Assembly: GCA_900757695.1 (NCBI GenBank)
Contig: CAAEOU010000259.1
Span: 1 to 10,580 of the forward strand
DNA: 10,580 bases
Source of the DNA: an uncultured Oscillospiraceae bacterium
GTDB taxonomy: Bacteria; Bacillota_A; Clostridia; Oscillospirales; Oscillospiraceae
Reading direction: 5' to 3'
The notes beneath the pieces were generated by a model. The model worked only from the letters and a program-made list of their open reading frames with translations. It ran no database searches and was not told the DNA's origin. Position 1 is the stretch's first letter. Each line of letters starts with the position of its first letter. The position numbers and the translations under genes were made by a program. Positions 1 through 6,216 of this stretch are shown piece by piece.

Positions 1-91
1 ACAGGCCCAGAAATACTGCCGCCAGCAGGGCAAATAAAATGATCCGTGGCAGTAAATGACGCATGGTCTCCCGCCGCAGTGCTTTTTTCAT
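1..91 (-). CDS. Partial gene, N-terminus of an unknown membrane or exported protein
   Basis: Only the first 30 codons lie in the window; the rest runs off the left edge. The translation starts with a basic stretch (MKKALRRETMRHLLPR), followed from about residue 17 by a hydrophobic run rich in Ile, Leu, Ala, Phe and Val. That pattern fits an N-terminal transmembrane helix or signal anchor with the basic end facing the cytoplasm. The ATG is at 89-91, preceded on the minus strand by GGAG (101-104) with a 9-base spacer. A good promoter lies further upstream (130-157). The gene is divergent from glpK. No family can be assigned from 30 residues. Confidence 0.6.
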   Translation of the reverse strand, partial: MKKALRRETMRHLLPRIILFALLAAVFLGL

Positions 92-129
92 AGGGTATCA
101 CTCCGCTCTTTTTCATTTTGCGTGGGTTT

Positions 130-157
130 ATTATATCAGATAATCCGAAACATACAA
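130..157 (-). promoter_or_regulatory. Sigma-A type promoter with extended -10, for the leftward partial gene
   Basis: On the minus strand there is a perfect TATAAT (135 down to 130) preceded by TGA, giving the extended -10 form TGnTATAAT. A weak -35 (TTGTAT, 157 to 152) sits 16 bases upstream. Predicted transcription begins near 123 and leaves a leader of about 30 bases before the ATG at 91. This is pattern matching by eye. Confidence 0.6.
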
Positions 158-216
158 GAAAAGACCCTCAATTTCGTTTAGAATGACGATTATCTTTTGG
201 AAAAACCATCTGACCA

Positions 217-245
217 TTGACTTTCATGGTGGAAATCAGTAAAAC
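217..245 (+). promoter_or_regulatory. Tentative promoter of glpK
   Basis: TTGACT (217-222, 5 of 6 to the -35 consensus) is followed after 17 bases by TAAAAC (240-245, 4 of 6 to the -10). A better-looking TATAAA at 246-251 is 23 bases from the same -35, which is too far. A short inverted repeat, ACCAT (213-217) and ATGGT (226-230), brackets the -35 and could be a regulator site. The assignment is weak. Confidence 0.35.
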
Positions 246-292
246 TATAAAAAGGGCTCCGCCCAATTCCAATCCGAAAGGAACGACGCAGT

Positions 293-1822
293 ATGAATGG
301 CTATGTTCTGGCCGTGGATCAGGGTACCACCTCCTCCCGGGCCATCATCTTCGATAAATCCGGCAATATTGTCACCAAAGCCCAGTATCCCCTGCCCCAG
401 CACTATCCCAAGCCCGGCTGGGTAGAGCACGATCCCATGGAGATCCTCTCTACGGAGATCCTTGCCATGTCCGAGGCATTTGAGCGCAGCGGACTGAGCC
501 CCACGGATATTGCCGCCATTGGCATCACCAACCAGCGGGAGACCACCATCCTCTGGGAAAAAGCCACCGGACGGCCTGTGGCCAACGCCATTGTGTGGCA
601 GTGCCGCCGGACGGCCCCCATCTGTGACCGGCTCACCGCCGATGGTGCGGCAAATCTGGTGCTCAGCCGCACGGGCCTTCTCATCGATCCCTATTTCTCC
701 GGCACCAAGATCCGCTGGCTGCTGGATCAGGACCCCAGCCTTCAGGCCCGGGCGGAAAAGGGCGAGATCCTGTTCGGCAACGTGGATTCCTGGCTGATCT
801 GGAACCTCACCGGCGGCAAGGCCCACGTGACGGACTATTCCAATGCCTCCCGCACCATGCTCTTTGATATCAACAAGCTCTGCTGGGACCCGGAGCTCTG
901 TGGCCTTTTGAACATCCCAATGTGCATGCTGCCCCAGCCGGTGCCCTCCTCCATGGTCTATGGCCGGGTGGCCCGGGGCCTTGGGGGACTTGAAATGCTG
1001 GAGAATACCCCGATTTCCGGCTCAGCAGGCGATCAGGCGGCGGCTCTGTTTGGGCAGGGCTGCTTTGCGCCCGGACAGGCCAAAAACACCTATGGTACCG
1101 GCTGCTTCACCCTGCTGAACACCGGGGAAGAGAGCGTCCGTTCCAGCCGGGGGCTGCTTACATCGGTGGCCTGGAGCCTTGGCGGCAAGACCACCTATGC
1201 GCTGGAGGGCAGCGCTTTTCATGCAGGCTCGGCCATCCAATGGCTCCGGGATGAGTGCAAGGTGATCGCCACCGCCCACGAGTGTGATTTGCAGGCAGAG
1301 ACGCTGAAAAGTAACGAGGGCGTCTATTTCGTTCCGGCCTTTACGGGTCTGGGCGCACCCTATTGGGATGTAGACGCCCGGGGCAGCTTCTTTGGCCTGA
1401 CCCGGGGCTCCGGCAAGGCCCATATGTGCCGGGCGGTGCTGGAATCCATTGCCTATGAGGTGGGAGATCTGGTGGACACCATGGCCATGGAATCCCGGAC
1501 GCCCATGGCGGAGCTCCGGGTAGACGGCGGTGCATCCGTCAGCGATTTTATGATGCAGTTCCAGTCTGACCTGCTGGAGATCCCCGTGATCCGGCCTCAG
1601 ATGGTAGAGACCACGGCAGCAGGCGCTGCTTATCTTGCCGGTCTTGCCACAGGCGTATGGAGCGGTCTGGACGAGCTCTCCGGTCTCCAGAAGACAGACC
1701 GGGTATTCACCCCTGACATGGCCCCGGAGACACGAATGGAGCTGCGGAGCCTCTGGCGCACCGCTGTGGAGCTGTCCATGGCATGGGGCCACGCCGCAAC
1801 CCGAAAGGAGAACCTGAAATGA
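293..1822 (+). CDS. glpK: Glycerol kinase
   Basis: This enzyme phosphorylates glycerol with ATP to sn-glycerol 3-phosphate in the cytoplasm, the entry step for glycerol catabolism and lipid synthesis. The 509-residue product matches the usual length (E. coli GlpK is about 500) and the FGGY kinase fold. Visible signatures are the N-terminal phosphate loop (VDQGTTSSR, residues 9-17), NQRETT with the glycerol-binding Arg82-Glu83, DPYFSGTK with Tyr134, and AGDQAAALFGQ with catalytic Asp247. GLGAPYWD (352-359) and DGGASVSDF (411-419) are also present. The start has AAAGGAA nine bases upstream. The loop before Asp247 (about 224-240) has no His, unlike PTS-regulated Firmicutes enzymes. No glpF or glpO lies alongside; instead an aminotransferase gene overlaps the stop codon. 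Confidence 0.95.
   Translation: MNGYVLAVDQGTTSSRAIIFDKSGNIVTKAQYPLPQHYPKPGWVEHDPMEILSTEILAMSEAFERSGLSPTDIAAIGITNQRETTILWEKATGRPVANAIVWQCRRTAPICDRLTADGAANLVLSRTGLLIDPYFSGTKIRWLLDQDPSLQARAEKGEILFGNVDSWLIWNLTGGKAHVTDYSNASRTMLFDINKLCWDPELCGLLNIPMCMLPQPVPSSMVYGRVARGLGGLEMLENTPISGSAGDQAAALFGQGCFAPGQAKNTYGTGCFTLLNTGEESVRSSRGLLTSVAWSLGGKTTYALEGSAFHAGSAIQWLRDECKVIATAHECDLQAETLKSNEGVYFVPAFTGLGAPYWDVDARGSFFGLTRGSGKAHMCRAVLESIAYEVGDLVDTMAMESRTPMAELRVDGGASVSDFMMQFQSDLLEIPVIRPQMVETTAAGAAYLAGLATGVWSGLDELSGLQKTDRVFTPDMAPETRMELRSLWRTAVELSMAWGHAATRKENLK
1804..1810 (+). promoter_or_regulatory. Ribosome binding site that fixes the aminotransferase start
   Basis: AAAGGAG lies inside the end of glpK, 8 bases before the ATG at 1819. 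It favours this start over the in-frame ATG at 1783, whose extra 12 residues (rich in Pro, Arg and Gly) simply read through the glpK C-terminus and this binding site. The arrangement implies translational coupling with glpK. Confidence 0.75.
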
Positions 1823-3015
1823 TCTCGGAAAAAATGAAGCGTCTGGCGGAGAATAACTCCGTGATCCGTGCCATGTTTGAAGAGGGCCAGCAGATGTCAC
1901 GGGAATTTGGGGCGGAAAACGTCTATGACTTTTCTCTGGGCAATCCCTCGGTGCCGGCTCCGGCGGCGGTCAAGGAGGCCATCCGGGATATTCTTCAGGA
2001 TGAGGACTCCCTGATGGTTCACGGCTATATGTCCAATGTGGGGTACAGCGATGTGCGGCAGGCGGTGGCAGAGCACCTGAATCGTCAGTTCGGCACGGAT
2101 TTTCACGAGAATAATATCATTATGACCGTGGGTGCGGCGGGAGGTCTCAATGTGATCCTCAAAACTCTGCTGAATCCCGGGGATGAAGTGCTGACCTTTG
2201 CCCCCTACTTTACGGAGTATGGCAACTATGTAGCAAACTACGACGGCGAGCTTGTGGTGGTGTCCCCCAACACCGTGGATTTCCAGCCAAACCTGCGGGA
2301 ATTTGCGGAGAAGATCACGGCCAAAACCAAGGCTGTTATCATCAACAATCCCAATAACCCCACCGGCGTAGTATACTCCCGGAAGACCTGCATGGAGCTT
2401 TCCCGTATTCTCAGGGAGAAGCAGCATGAATACGGTACGGACATTTATCTGATCTCCGATGAACCCTACCGGGAGCTGGCCTATGACGGGGTAGAGGTTC
2501 CCTATCTCACCGAATACTATGCCAATACCATCGTCTGCTACAGCTGGTCCAAGTCCCTGTCCCTGCCCGGGGAGCGCATCGGCTATCTGGTGATCCCCGG
2601 CGAGGCCGCAGACTATGACCTGCTCTATGCTGCGGCGGGCATCGCCACCCGGGTGTCGGGCTTTGTCAACGCCCCGTCTCTCATGCAGCGGGCCGTGGCC
2701 CGCTGTTTGGAGGAAAAGACGGATATTGCAGCCTATGACCGGAACCGGGAGGCCCTGTATGGCGGGCTCAAAGCCTGCGGCTTCCGGTGCATCAAGCCCC
2801 AGGGGGCCTTCTACCTCTTCGTCAAAGCGCCCACCGAGGACGAGAAAGAGTTTGTAGAGCGTGCGAAAAAGTACCATATCCTCATGGTACCCGGTTCCAG
2901 CTTTGCCTGCCCCGGCTATGTGCGCATTGCCTACTGTGTGGCCTACGATACCATTGTCCGCAGCCTTCCCTATTTTCGGGAATTGGCGGCGGAATACGGC
3001 TTGAAGAGCGAATAA
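1819..3015 (+). CDS. PLP-dependent class I/II aminotransferase, substrate unknown
   Basis: The 398-residue product is a fold type I aminotransferase, the aspartate/aromatic aminotransferase superfamily; it moves an amino group between an amino acid and a 2-oxo acid using pyridoxal phosphate. Visible residues are NNPNNPTG (176-183), with Asn180 beside the PLP ring, and SDEPY, with Asp214 bonding the pyridine nitrogen and Tyr217 the phenol oxygen. SWSKSLSLPGERIGY follows, with Schiff-base Lys245 and phosphate-binding Arg253. Near the C-terminus VRIAY supplies Arg369, which binds the substrate carboxylate. The start overlaps the glpK stop by ATGA, and a strong terminator follows, so the two form an operon. 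Specificity cannot be read from sequence: Asp, Ala, aromatic or other acceptors are all possible. It does not look like DapL in particular. Confidence 0.9.
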   Translation: MISEKMKRLAENNSVIRAMFEEGQQMSREFGAENVYDFSLGNPSVPAPAAVKEAIRDILQDEDSLMVHGYMSNVGYSDVRQAVAEHLNRQFGTDFHENNIIMTVGAAGGLNVILKTLLNPGDEVLTFAPYFTEYGNYVANYDGELVVVSPNTVDFQPNLREFAEKITAKTKAVIINNPNNPTGVVYSRKTCMELSRILREKQHEYGTDIYLISDEPYRELAYDGVEVPYLTEYYANTIVCYSWSKSLSLPGERIGYLVIPGEAADYDLLYAAAGIATRVSGFVNAPSLMQRAVARCLEEKTDIAAYDRNREALYGGLKACGFRCIKPQGAFYLFVKAPTEDEKEFVERAKKYHILMVPGSSFACPGYVRIAYCVAYDTIVRSLPYFRELAAEYGLKSE

Positions 3016-3024
3016 TGATAGAAG

Positions 3025-3057
3025 ATCCGGCGGAACGAGTGCTCCGCCGGATTTTTT
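3025..3057 (+). terminator. Rho-independent terminator of the glpK-aminotransferase operon
   Basis: A perfect 10-bp stem (ATCCGGCGGA 3025-3034, TCCGCCGGAT 3043-3052) encloses an 8-base loop and runs into a stretch of six T (3052-3057). It begins 9 bases after the aminotransferase stop. Confidence 0.92.
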
Positions 3058-3073
3058 ACGCCGCAAAGAAAAG

Positions 3074-3105
3074 TACCATTATTGGTATGCTCTGTTTGCT
3101 ATACT
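3074..3105 (+). promoter_or_regulatory. Extended -10 promoter with an overlapping inverted repeat
   Basis: TGCTATACT (3097-3105) is an extended -10 (TATACT, 5 of 6) about 38 bases before the small ORF. No good -35 is present at 17 bases (CATTAT). In that place lies an inverted repeat, TACCA (3074-3078), 4 bases, TGGTA (3083-3087). A repeat covering the -35 is a typical place for a repressor or activator site, but no regulator is identified. Confidence 0.55.
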
Positions 3106-3143
3106 GAGGGCACAAAATGAAATGCACTCAGGAGGAATGAACC

Positions 3144-3353
3144 ATGCGTACTACCAATGATGTCTATGTCAGTGATCTCTTTACCGTCCCCATGCCAAAG
3201 CGTGCTGCCTCGCAGGCAGACTTTCGCCGAAAGCTGGTGTTCCGGCGGCTGCTCTGGGCTGCCCTCCCTTATCTTGTGGAAGGGACGCTGTTCCTGCTGT
3301 GCGCCGGGGCCATTGTCTGGGGACTGCTGGCTCTGTTCTGCGGCCTTCGATAA
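3144..3353 (+). CDS. Small single-pass membrane protein, unknown function
   Basis: The 69-residue product is not recognised. Residues 1-35 are polar and basic (several Arg and Lys between 19 and 35). Residues 36-67 are strongly hydrophobic (Leu, Ala, Trp, Phe, Val, with Cys53 and Cys66), enough for one long helix or a tight hairpin around Pro42-Glu46. Reality is supported by AGGAGG at 3130-3135 eight bases before the ATG, an extended -10 promoter upstream, and hairpins on both sides, so it appears to be a one-gene transcription unit. Membrane localisation with the N-terminus in the cytoplasm is predicted from the charge pattern. It could be a stress or envelope microprotein, but nothing in the window says which. 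Confidence 0.7.
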   Translation: MRTTNDVYVSDLFTVPMPKRAASQADFRRKLVFRRLLWAALPYLVEGTLFLLCAGAIVWGLLALFCGLR

Positions 3354-3388
3354 AAGGAAAGGGTACAGGCGCTGTTCCTGTACCCTTT
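3350..3388. terminator. Convergent terminator between the small ORF and the fusion gene
   Basis: A perfect 12-bp stem (AAAGGGTACAGG 3358-3369, CCTGTACCCTTT 3377-3388) has a 7-base loop. On the minus strand it continues into CCTTTTAT (3357-3350), giving a U-rich tail for the leftward gene that ends at 3400. Going rightwards there is only the TTT within the stem, so termination of the small ORF is likely weaker. The rightward stop codon (3351-3353) is just before the stem. Confidence 0.8.
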
Positions 3389-3399
3389 GAGATATTGTA

Positions 3400-5199
3400 T
3401 TAGAAAATCTGTGTTTGCAGGTAGTCCTCGGCGGTCTCTCTCCGGCGCAGCGGCAAGATCTCCTGCTGATCCGTCAGCAGGTATTCCCCGCAGCGGAGCC
3501 TTCCGCCGTATTGGTAGCCCATGGAGTGGCCGTGGGCGCCTGCATCGTGGATCACCATCAGGTCTCCAAGCTCCGGCTCCGGCAGCATCCGCTTTTGGGC
3601 AAATTTATCGGTGTTCTCGCAGACCGCACCTACAACGTCCCACGGTCTGCGCTCTTTGGCGCCTTCCTTCCCAACAATAGAGATATGATGGTAGGCGCCG
3701 TACATCATGGGCCGCATCAGGTCGGAGGCCGATGCGTCTACCCCGGCGTAGTTTCGCCCGGCATGTTTCAGCTCCGTGACCTTCGTTACCAGAACGCCGT
3801 GAGGACCGGTAACATAGCGGCCCAGCTCCGTATAGATGGCCGGGGCAGTGCCGCCGGGATAATATGCTTCCAGCACCTGCCGGACAGCGGCACCCAGCTC
3901 CATAAGATCCGGTGTCTGCTCCCCGGGCCGGTAGCCGATGCCGATGCCACCGGAGATATTCAGGTAAGATACCGGAAGAATGTCCTCTACATTTTTTGCG
4001 GCTTTGCAGAGCAGGGCCGCAAGCTTCGGGTAATAGTCCTGCTCTAAGGTGTTGCCGGAGAGGTAGGCGTGGAGGCCCACCGCCTTGACACCCAGCCCTT
4101 TGAGCCGGGCTACGGTTTCCGGCAGCGCAGAGACCGGAACGCCGAACTTGATCCCCTCTGTCTGAACCTCTGTAAGCCCAAAGCGGAAGATCTCCTCCGG
4201 AGTGAGCCGCAGCCCTACCGTATTTCCCAGCAGCCCCAGCGCCCCAAAGCGGTCGATGAGCTCCGGCCCGTCCAGCACCGGCATACAGCCCACCTCACGG
4301 GCCTTTTCCAGATCCTCCTGACGGGGAAAATTGGGCAGAAACAGAATCTCATCCCCGGTAAAGCCGCACCGGCGGCACAGCTCCAGCTCTGCTGCCGAGG
4401 AGCACACCACTCCCTGCCCCTGCTGCCGCAGGAGCTTCAGGATCCCGGCCGTGGGCGTTGCCTTCACCGGAAAGAACTGCCGGTGGCCTGGGTTCCATGC
4501 AAAGGCCGCCTGTACCGTCTGGCAGGCTTCTATGATTCCCTTCTGATCGTAGAGATAATAGGGCGTACCTGCCTCCCGGGCCAGTGCCTGAAGCTGCGGG
4601 GCAGAGGCAAAGGTGGGATCCTTTTCTCCGGGGGCTCCGTCCTTTGGCGGAAGATTGGGGTAGCATTTTACCGGATGCTTCAGCACCACCGTTCGGATAT
4701 ACCGGAGAGTCTCCTTCTCCCCCTTTTCTGCCAGCATGGTGAGGATCTCCACCACCTGTGCCTGAGTCTGGGGGTGCATCATCCGGGAATCCCGGCTGTG
4801 CTCCAGGTAGTCCAGCGGATCCCGGTCCGTATAATTCTTTCCGTGATAGACCCGGCAGGCGGCAATCCGATCCAGACACAGCTCTACCATATAGCGGGTG
4901 GGCATGGGGTGGCCCATGAGCACCATGTCACGGCCGCCGTAGTCGATCCAGTATTCCAGATGGTGCTTGTTCCGGCCCTTGTGATGGAGCCATGCGGTAG
5001 AGTAGCCCAGCTCTTCCCGCTCAGCGGCATTGGGGCTTCGGGTGCCGGAATAATACTTGGCCCCCACACGGAACTCTGTGGGGGAATACTTGCTCATATC
5101 ATGCATCAGCCCCTGCCGGATGAGCCCCACCCGGAAGCAGTACTGCATCACCAGAAGCTTATGGTGCGTAATGGTCTTAAAGTGCCCAAGGGCGTTCAT
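3400..5199 (-). CDS. Fusion of a DUF5662 domain with a LysA/ODC-like PLP amino acid decarboxylase
   Basis: The 599-residue product has two complete domains in one frame. Residues 1-182 are DUF5662, of unknown function, with its His/Asp-rich motifs HDMSKY (His33, Asp34) and HHKGRNKHHLEYW (His72, His73, Asn77, His79, His80, Glu82), and YTDRDPLDY (123-131). A Pro/Gly/charged linker (183-200) leads to a fold type III decarboxylase (201-599): FFPVKATP with PLP Lys246, ISGGIGI (415-421), LGR (459-461), SDLMRPMMYGAYH (492-504), CENTD (Cys528) and a C-terminal barrel. The family includes diaminopimelate decarboxylase (last step of lysine synthesis), but several active-site motifs differ, so the substrate is uncertain. 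No Met occurs between residues 155 and 306, so the catalytic lysine cannot be made from an internal ATG. AGGAGG (5207-5212) is 7 bases before the ATG. Confidence 0.88.
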   Translation of the reverse strand: MNALGHFKTITHHKLLVMQYCFRVGLIRQGLMHDMSKYSPTEFRVGAKYYSGTRSPNAAEREELGYSTAWLHHKGRNKHHLEYWIDYGGRDMVLMGHPMPTRYMVELCLDRIAACRVYHGKNYTDRDPLDYLEHSRDSRMMHPQTQAQVVEILTMLAEKGEKETLRYIRTVVLKHPVKCYPNLPPKDGAPGEKDPTFASAPQLQALAREAGTPYYLYDQKGIIEACQTVQAAFAWNPGHRQFFPVKATPTAGILKLLRQQGQGVVCSSAAELELCRRCGFTGDEILFLPNFPRQEDLEKAREVGCMPVLDGPELIDRFGALGLLGNTVGLRLTPEEIFRFGLTEVQTEGIKFGVPVSALPETVARLKGLGVKAVGLHAYLSGNTLEQDYYPKLAALLCKAAKNVEDILPVSYLNISGGIGIGYRPGEQTPDLMELGAAVRQVLEAYYPGGTAPAIYTELGRYVTGPHGVLVTKVTELKHAGRNYAGVDASASDLMRPMMYGAYHHISIVGKEGAKERRPWDVVGAVCENTDKFAQKRMLPEPELGDLMVIHDAGAHGHSMGYQYGGRLRCGEYLLTDQQEILPLRRRETAEDYLQTQIF

Positions 5200-5217
5200 G
5201 GAGATTCCTCCTGTGGC

Positions 5218-5232
5218 TTCGGCCTTGCCGAA
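5218..5232 (-). other. Small hairpin in the leader of the fusion gene
   Basis: TTCGGC (5218-5223) and GCCGAA (5227-5232) form a 6-bp GC-rich hairpin with a 3-base loop. It sits 5 bases upstream of the Shine-Dalgarno sequence in a predicted leader of about 60 bases. It does not cover the ribosome binding site and may only protect the 5' end. The leader is far too short for a lysine riboswitch. Confidence 0.4.
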
Positions 5233-5267
5233 AGCAGAATCCGGGGATATGAAAACTACCCCATCTC

Positions 5268-5296
5268 ATTATACTCCGGAACGCCATTCTGCGCAA
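5268..5296 (-). promoter_or_regulatory. Sigma-A type promoter of the DUF5662-decarboxylase gene
   Basis: On the minus strand TTGCGC (5296 to 5291, 4 of 6) is followed after 17 bases by a perfect TATAAT (5273 to 5268). Predicted start near 5261, giving a leader of about 60 bases. The consensus looks vegetative and not sporulation-specific. Confidence 0.7.
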
Positions 5297-5419
5297 CCGG
5301 GAAGCGTCGCTCCGGCGGCAGAGATATTTCCCCCGGTTTTCCGGGCCGCCTTGGTGAAAACTCACAATGATGCTCCAAATATCCGCAAGAGGACAGGGCC
5401 TGCGTGCATATGCTCCTAT

Positions 5420-5425
5420 GAGGTG
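5420..5425 (+). promoter_or_regulatory. Ribosome binding site that fixes the sigK start
   Basis: GAGGTG lies 6 bases before the ATG at 5432. The open frame extends upstream to 5057, but that part lies opposite the start of the fusion gene and reads as low-complexity sequence without homology to sigma factors. The 5432 start places the pro-sequence where the SigK family has it. Confidence 0.75.
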
Positions 5426-5431
5426 AATGCC

Positions 5432-6154
5432 ATGATCACACTGCTGCTGACCGCCAACACCCTGCTCTACTCCCTGCGGCTCACCACCCCCGGGGGCTGT
5501 TTTCCCAAGCCCCTGAGTGCAAAGGAGGAGCAGTTTTATCTGGAACGCTGGGCCCAGGGGGATATGGAGGCCCGGAATATTCTGGTGGAACGGAACCTCC
5601 GTCTGGTGGCCCATATCCTGAAAAAATACTATGCCGCCGCCTCGGATCAGGATGACCTGATCTCCATCGGCACCATTGGCCTCATCAAGGCCATCTCTAC
5701 CTTTGACAGTACCAAGGGCGCAAGGCTTGCCACCTATGCGGGCCGCTGCATCCAGAATGAAATTCTCATGTACTTCCGCTCCCAGCGAAAAAGTGCCGGA
5801 GATATCAGCCTCTCCGATGCCATCGAGACCGGACAGGACGGCACCAGCCTCAGCGTCATGGATGTCCTGTCCAGCGATGAAGACCTGTTTCAGCAGACCC
5901 ATCTGCGCAGTGAGACCCAAAAGCTTCGCACCCTGCTGCCCAAGGTGCTAACGCCCCGGGAGCAGCAGATCATCTTCTGGCGCTACGGGCTGGGGGACGG
6001 CCATCCGCTTCAGCAGCGGCTGGTGGCGGAAAAGCTGGGGATCTCCCGGAGCTATGTGTCCCGGATCGAAAAAAAGGCCCTGCAAAAGCTGAAGGATGCC
6101 ATGGAACAGCCCATAGAAGGCGGCATTTTGGAGGATCACCCCCAAAACCGATAG
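5432..6154 (+). CDS. sigK: RNA polymerase sporulation sigma factor SigK, apparently pro-sigma-K
   Basis: SigK directs late mother-cell transcription during endospore formation (coat and cortex genes). The 240-residue product is close to B. subtilis SigK (about 241). FPKPLSAKEE (24-33) is the usual SigK junction; region 2 follows (ARNILVERNLRLVAHI 47-62, DDLISIGTIGLIKAI 74-88, the core-binding and -10 recognition helices). Region 4 has LTPREQQIIFWRYGL (173-187) and a helix-turn-helix around 195-220 (GISRSYVSRIEKKAL). Residues 1-17 are hydrophobic (MITLLLTANTLLYSLRL), like the membrane-tethering pro-sequence that SpoIVFB removes in Bacillus; C. difficile SigK lacks it. The gene is not interrupted by a skin element. 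No convincing promoter was found upstream. SigE is an alternative, but the N-terminal junction fits SigK better. Confidence 0.85.
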   Translation: MITLLLTANTLLYSLRLTTPGGCFPKPLSAKEEQFYLERWAQGDMEARNILVERNLRLVAHILKKYYAAASDQDDLISIGTIGLIKAISTFDSTKGARLATYAGRCIQNEILMYFRSQRKSAGDISLSDAIETGQDGTSLSVMDVLSSDEDLFQQTHLRSETQKLRTLLPKVLTPREQQIIFWRYGLGDGHPLQQRLVAEKLGISRSYVSRIEKKALQKLKDAMEQPIEGGILEDHPQNR

Positions 6155-6155
6155 G

Positions 6156-6184
6156 TTGAACTGTCCCCCATTGGGTGATATACT
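6156..6184 (+). promoter_or_regulatory. Promoter of the molybdoenzyme operon
   Basis: TTGAAC (6156-6161, 4 of 6) is followed after 17 bases by TATACT (6179-6184, 5 of 6), preceded by TGA to give an extended -10. It lies immediately after the sigK stop codon, so the operon has its own promoter although read-through from sigK is possible because no terminator separates them. Confidence 0.7.
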
Positions 6185-6216
6185 AGGAGTACCAAAACGC
6201 CATCGGAGGGAATATC

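Noticed and set aside
246..251. TATAAA as the glpK -10 box
   Set aside because: The only good -35 (217-222) is 23 bases away, outside the normal 16-18 base spacing.
1897..3066. Long leftward open frame of 389 codons
   Set aside because: It lies opposite the well-supported aminotransferase, covers its terminator, and its translation has no recognisable motif; it is a shadow in GC-rich sequence.
5200..5261. Possible lysine riboswitch ahead of the LysA-like gene
   Set aside because: The predicted leader is only about 60 bases with one small hairpin; lysine riboswitches need well over 150 bases.
4069..5370. Long rightward open frame of 433 codons
   Set aside because: It is antisense to the DUF5662-decarboxylase gene and crosses that gene's promoter, with no recognisable domain.
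5407..5414. CATATGCT as a SigE-type -10 element for sigK
   Set aside because: No SigE-like -35 lies about 14 bases upstream, and transcription would start on top of the ribosome binding site.
5057..5431. Open frame upstream of sigK that would add about 125 residues
   Set aside because: It lies opposite the start of the fusion gene, has no resemblance to sigma factors, and a GAGGTG ribosome binding site marks the ATG at 5432.
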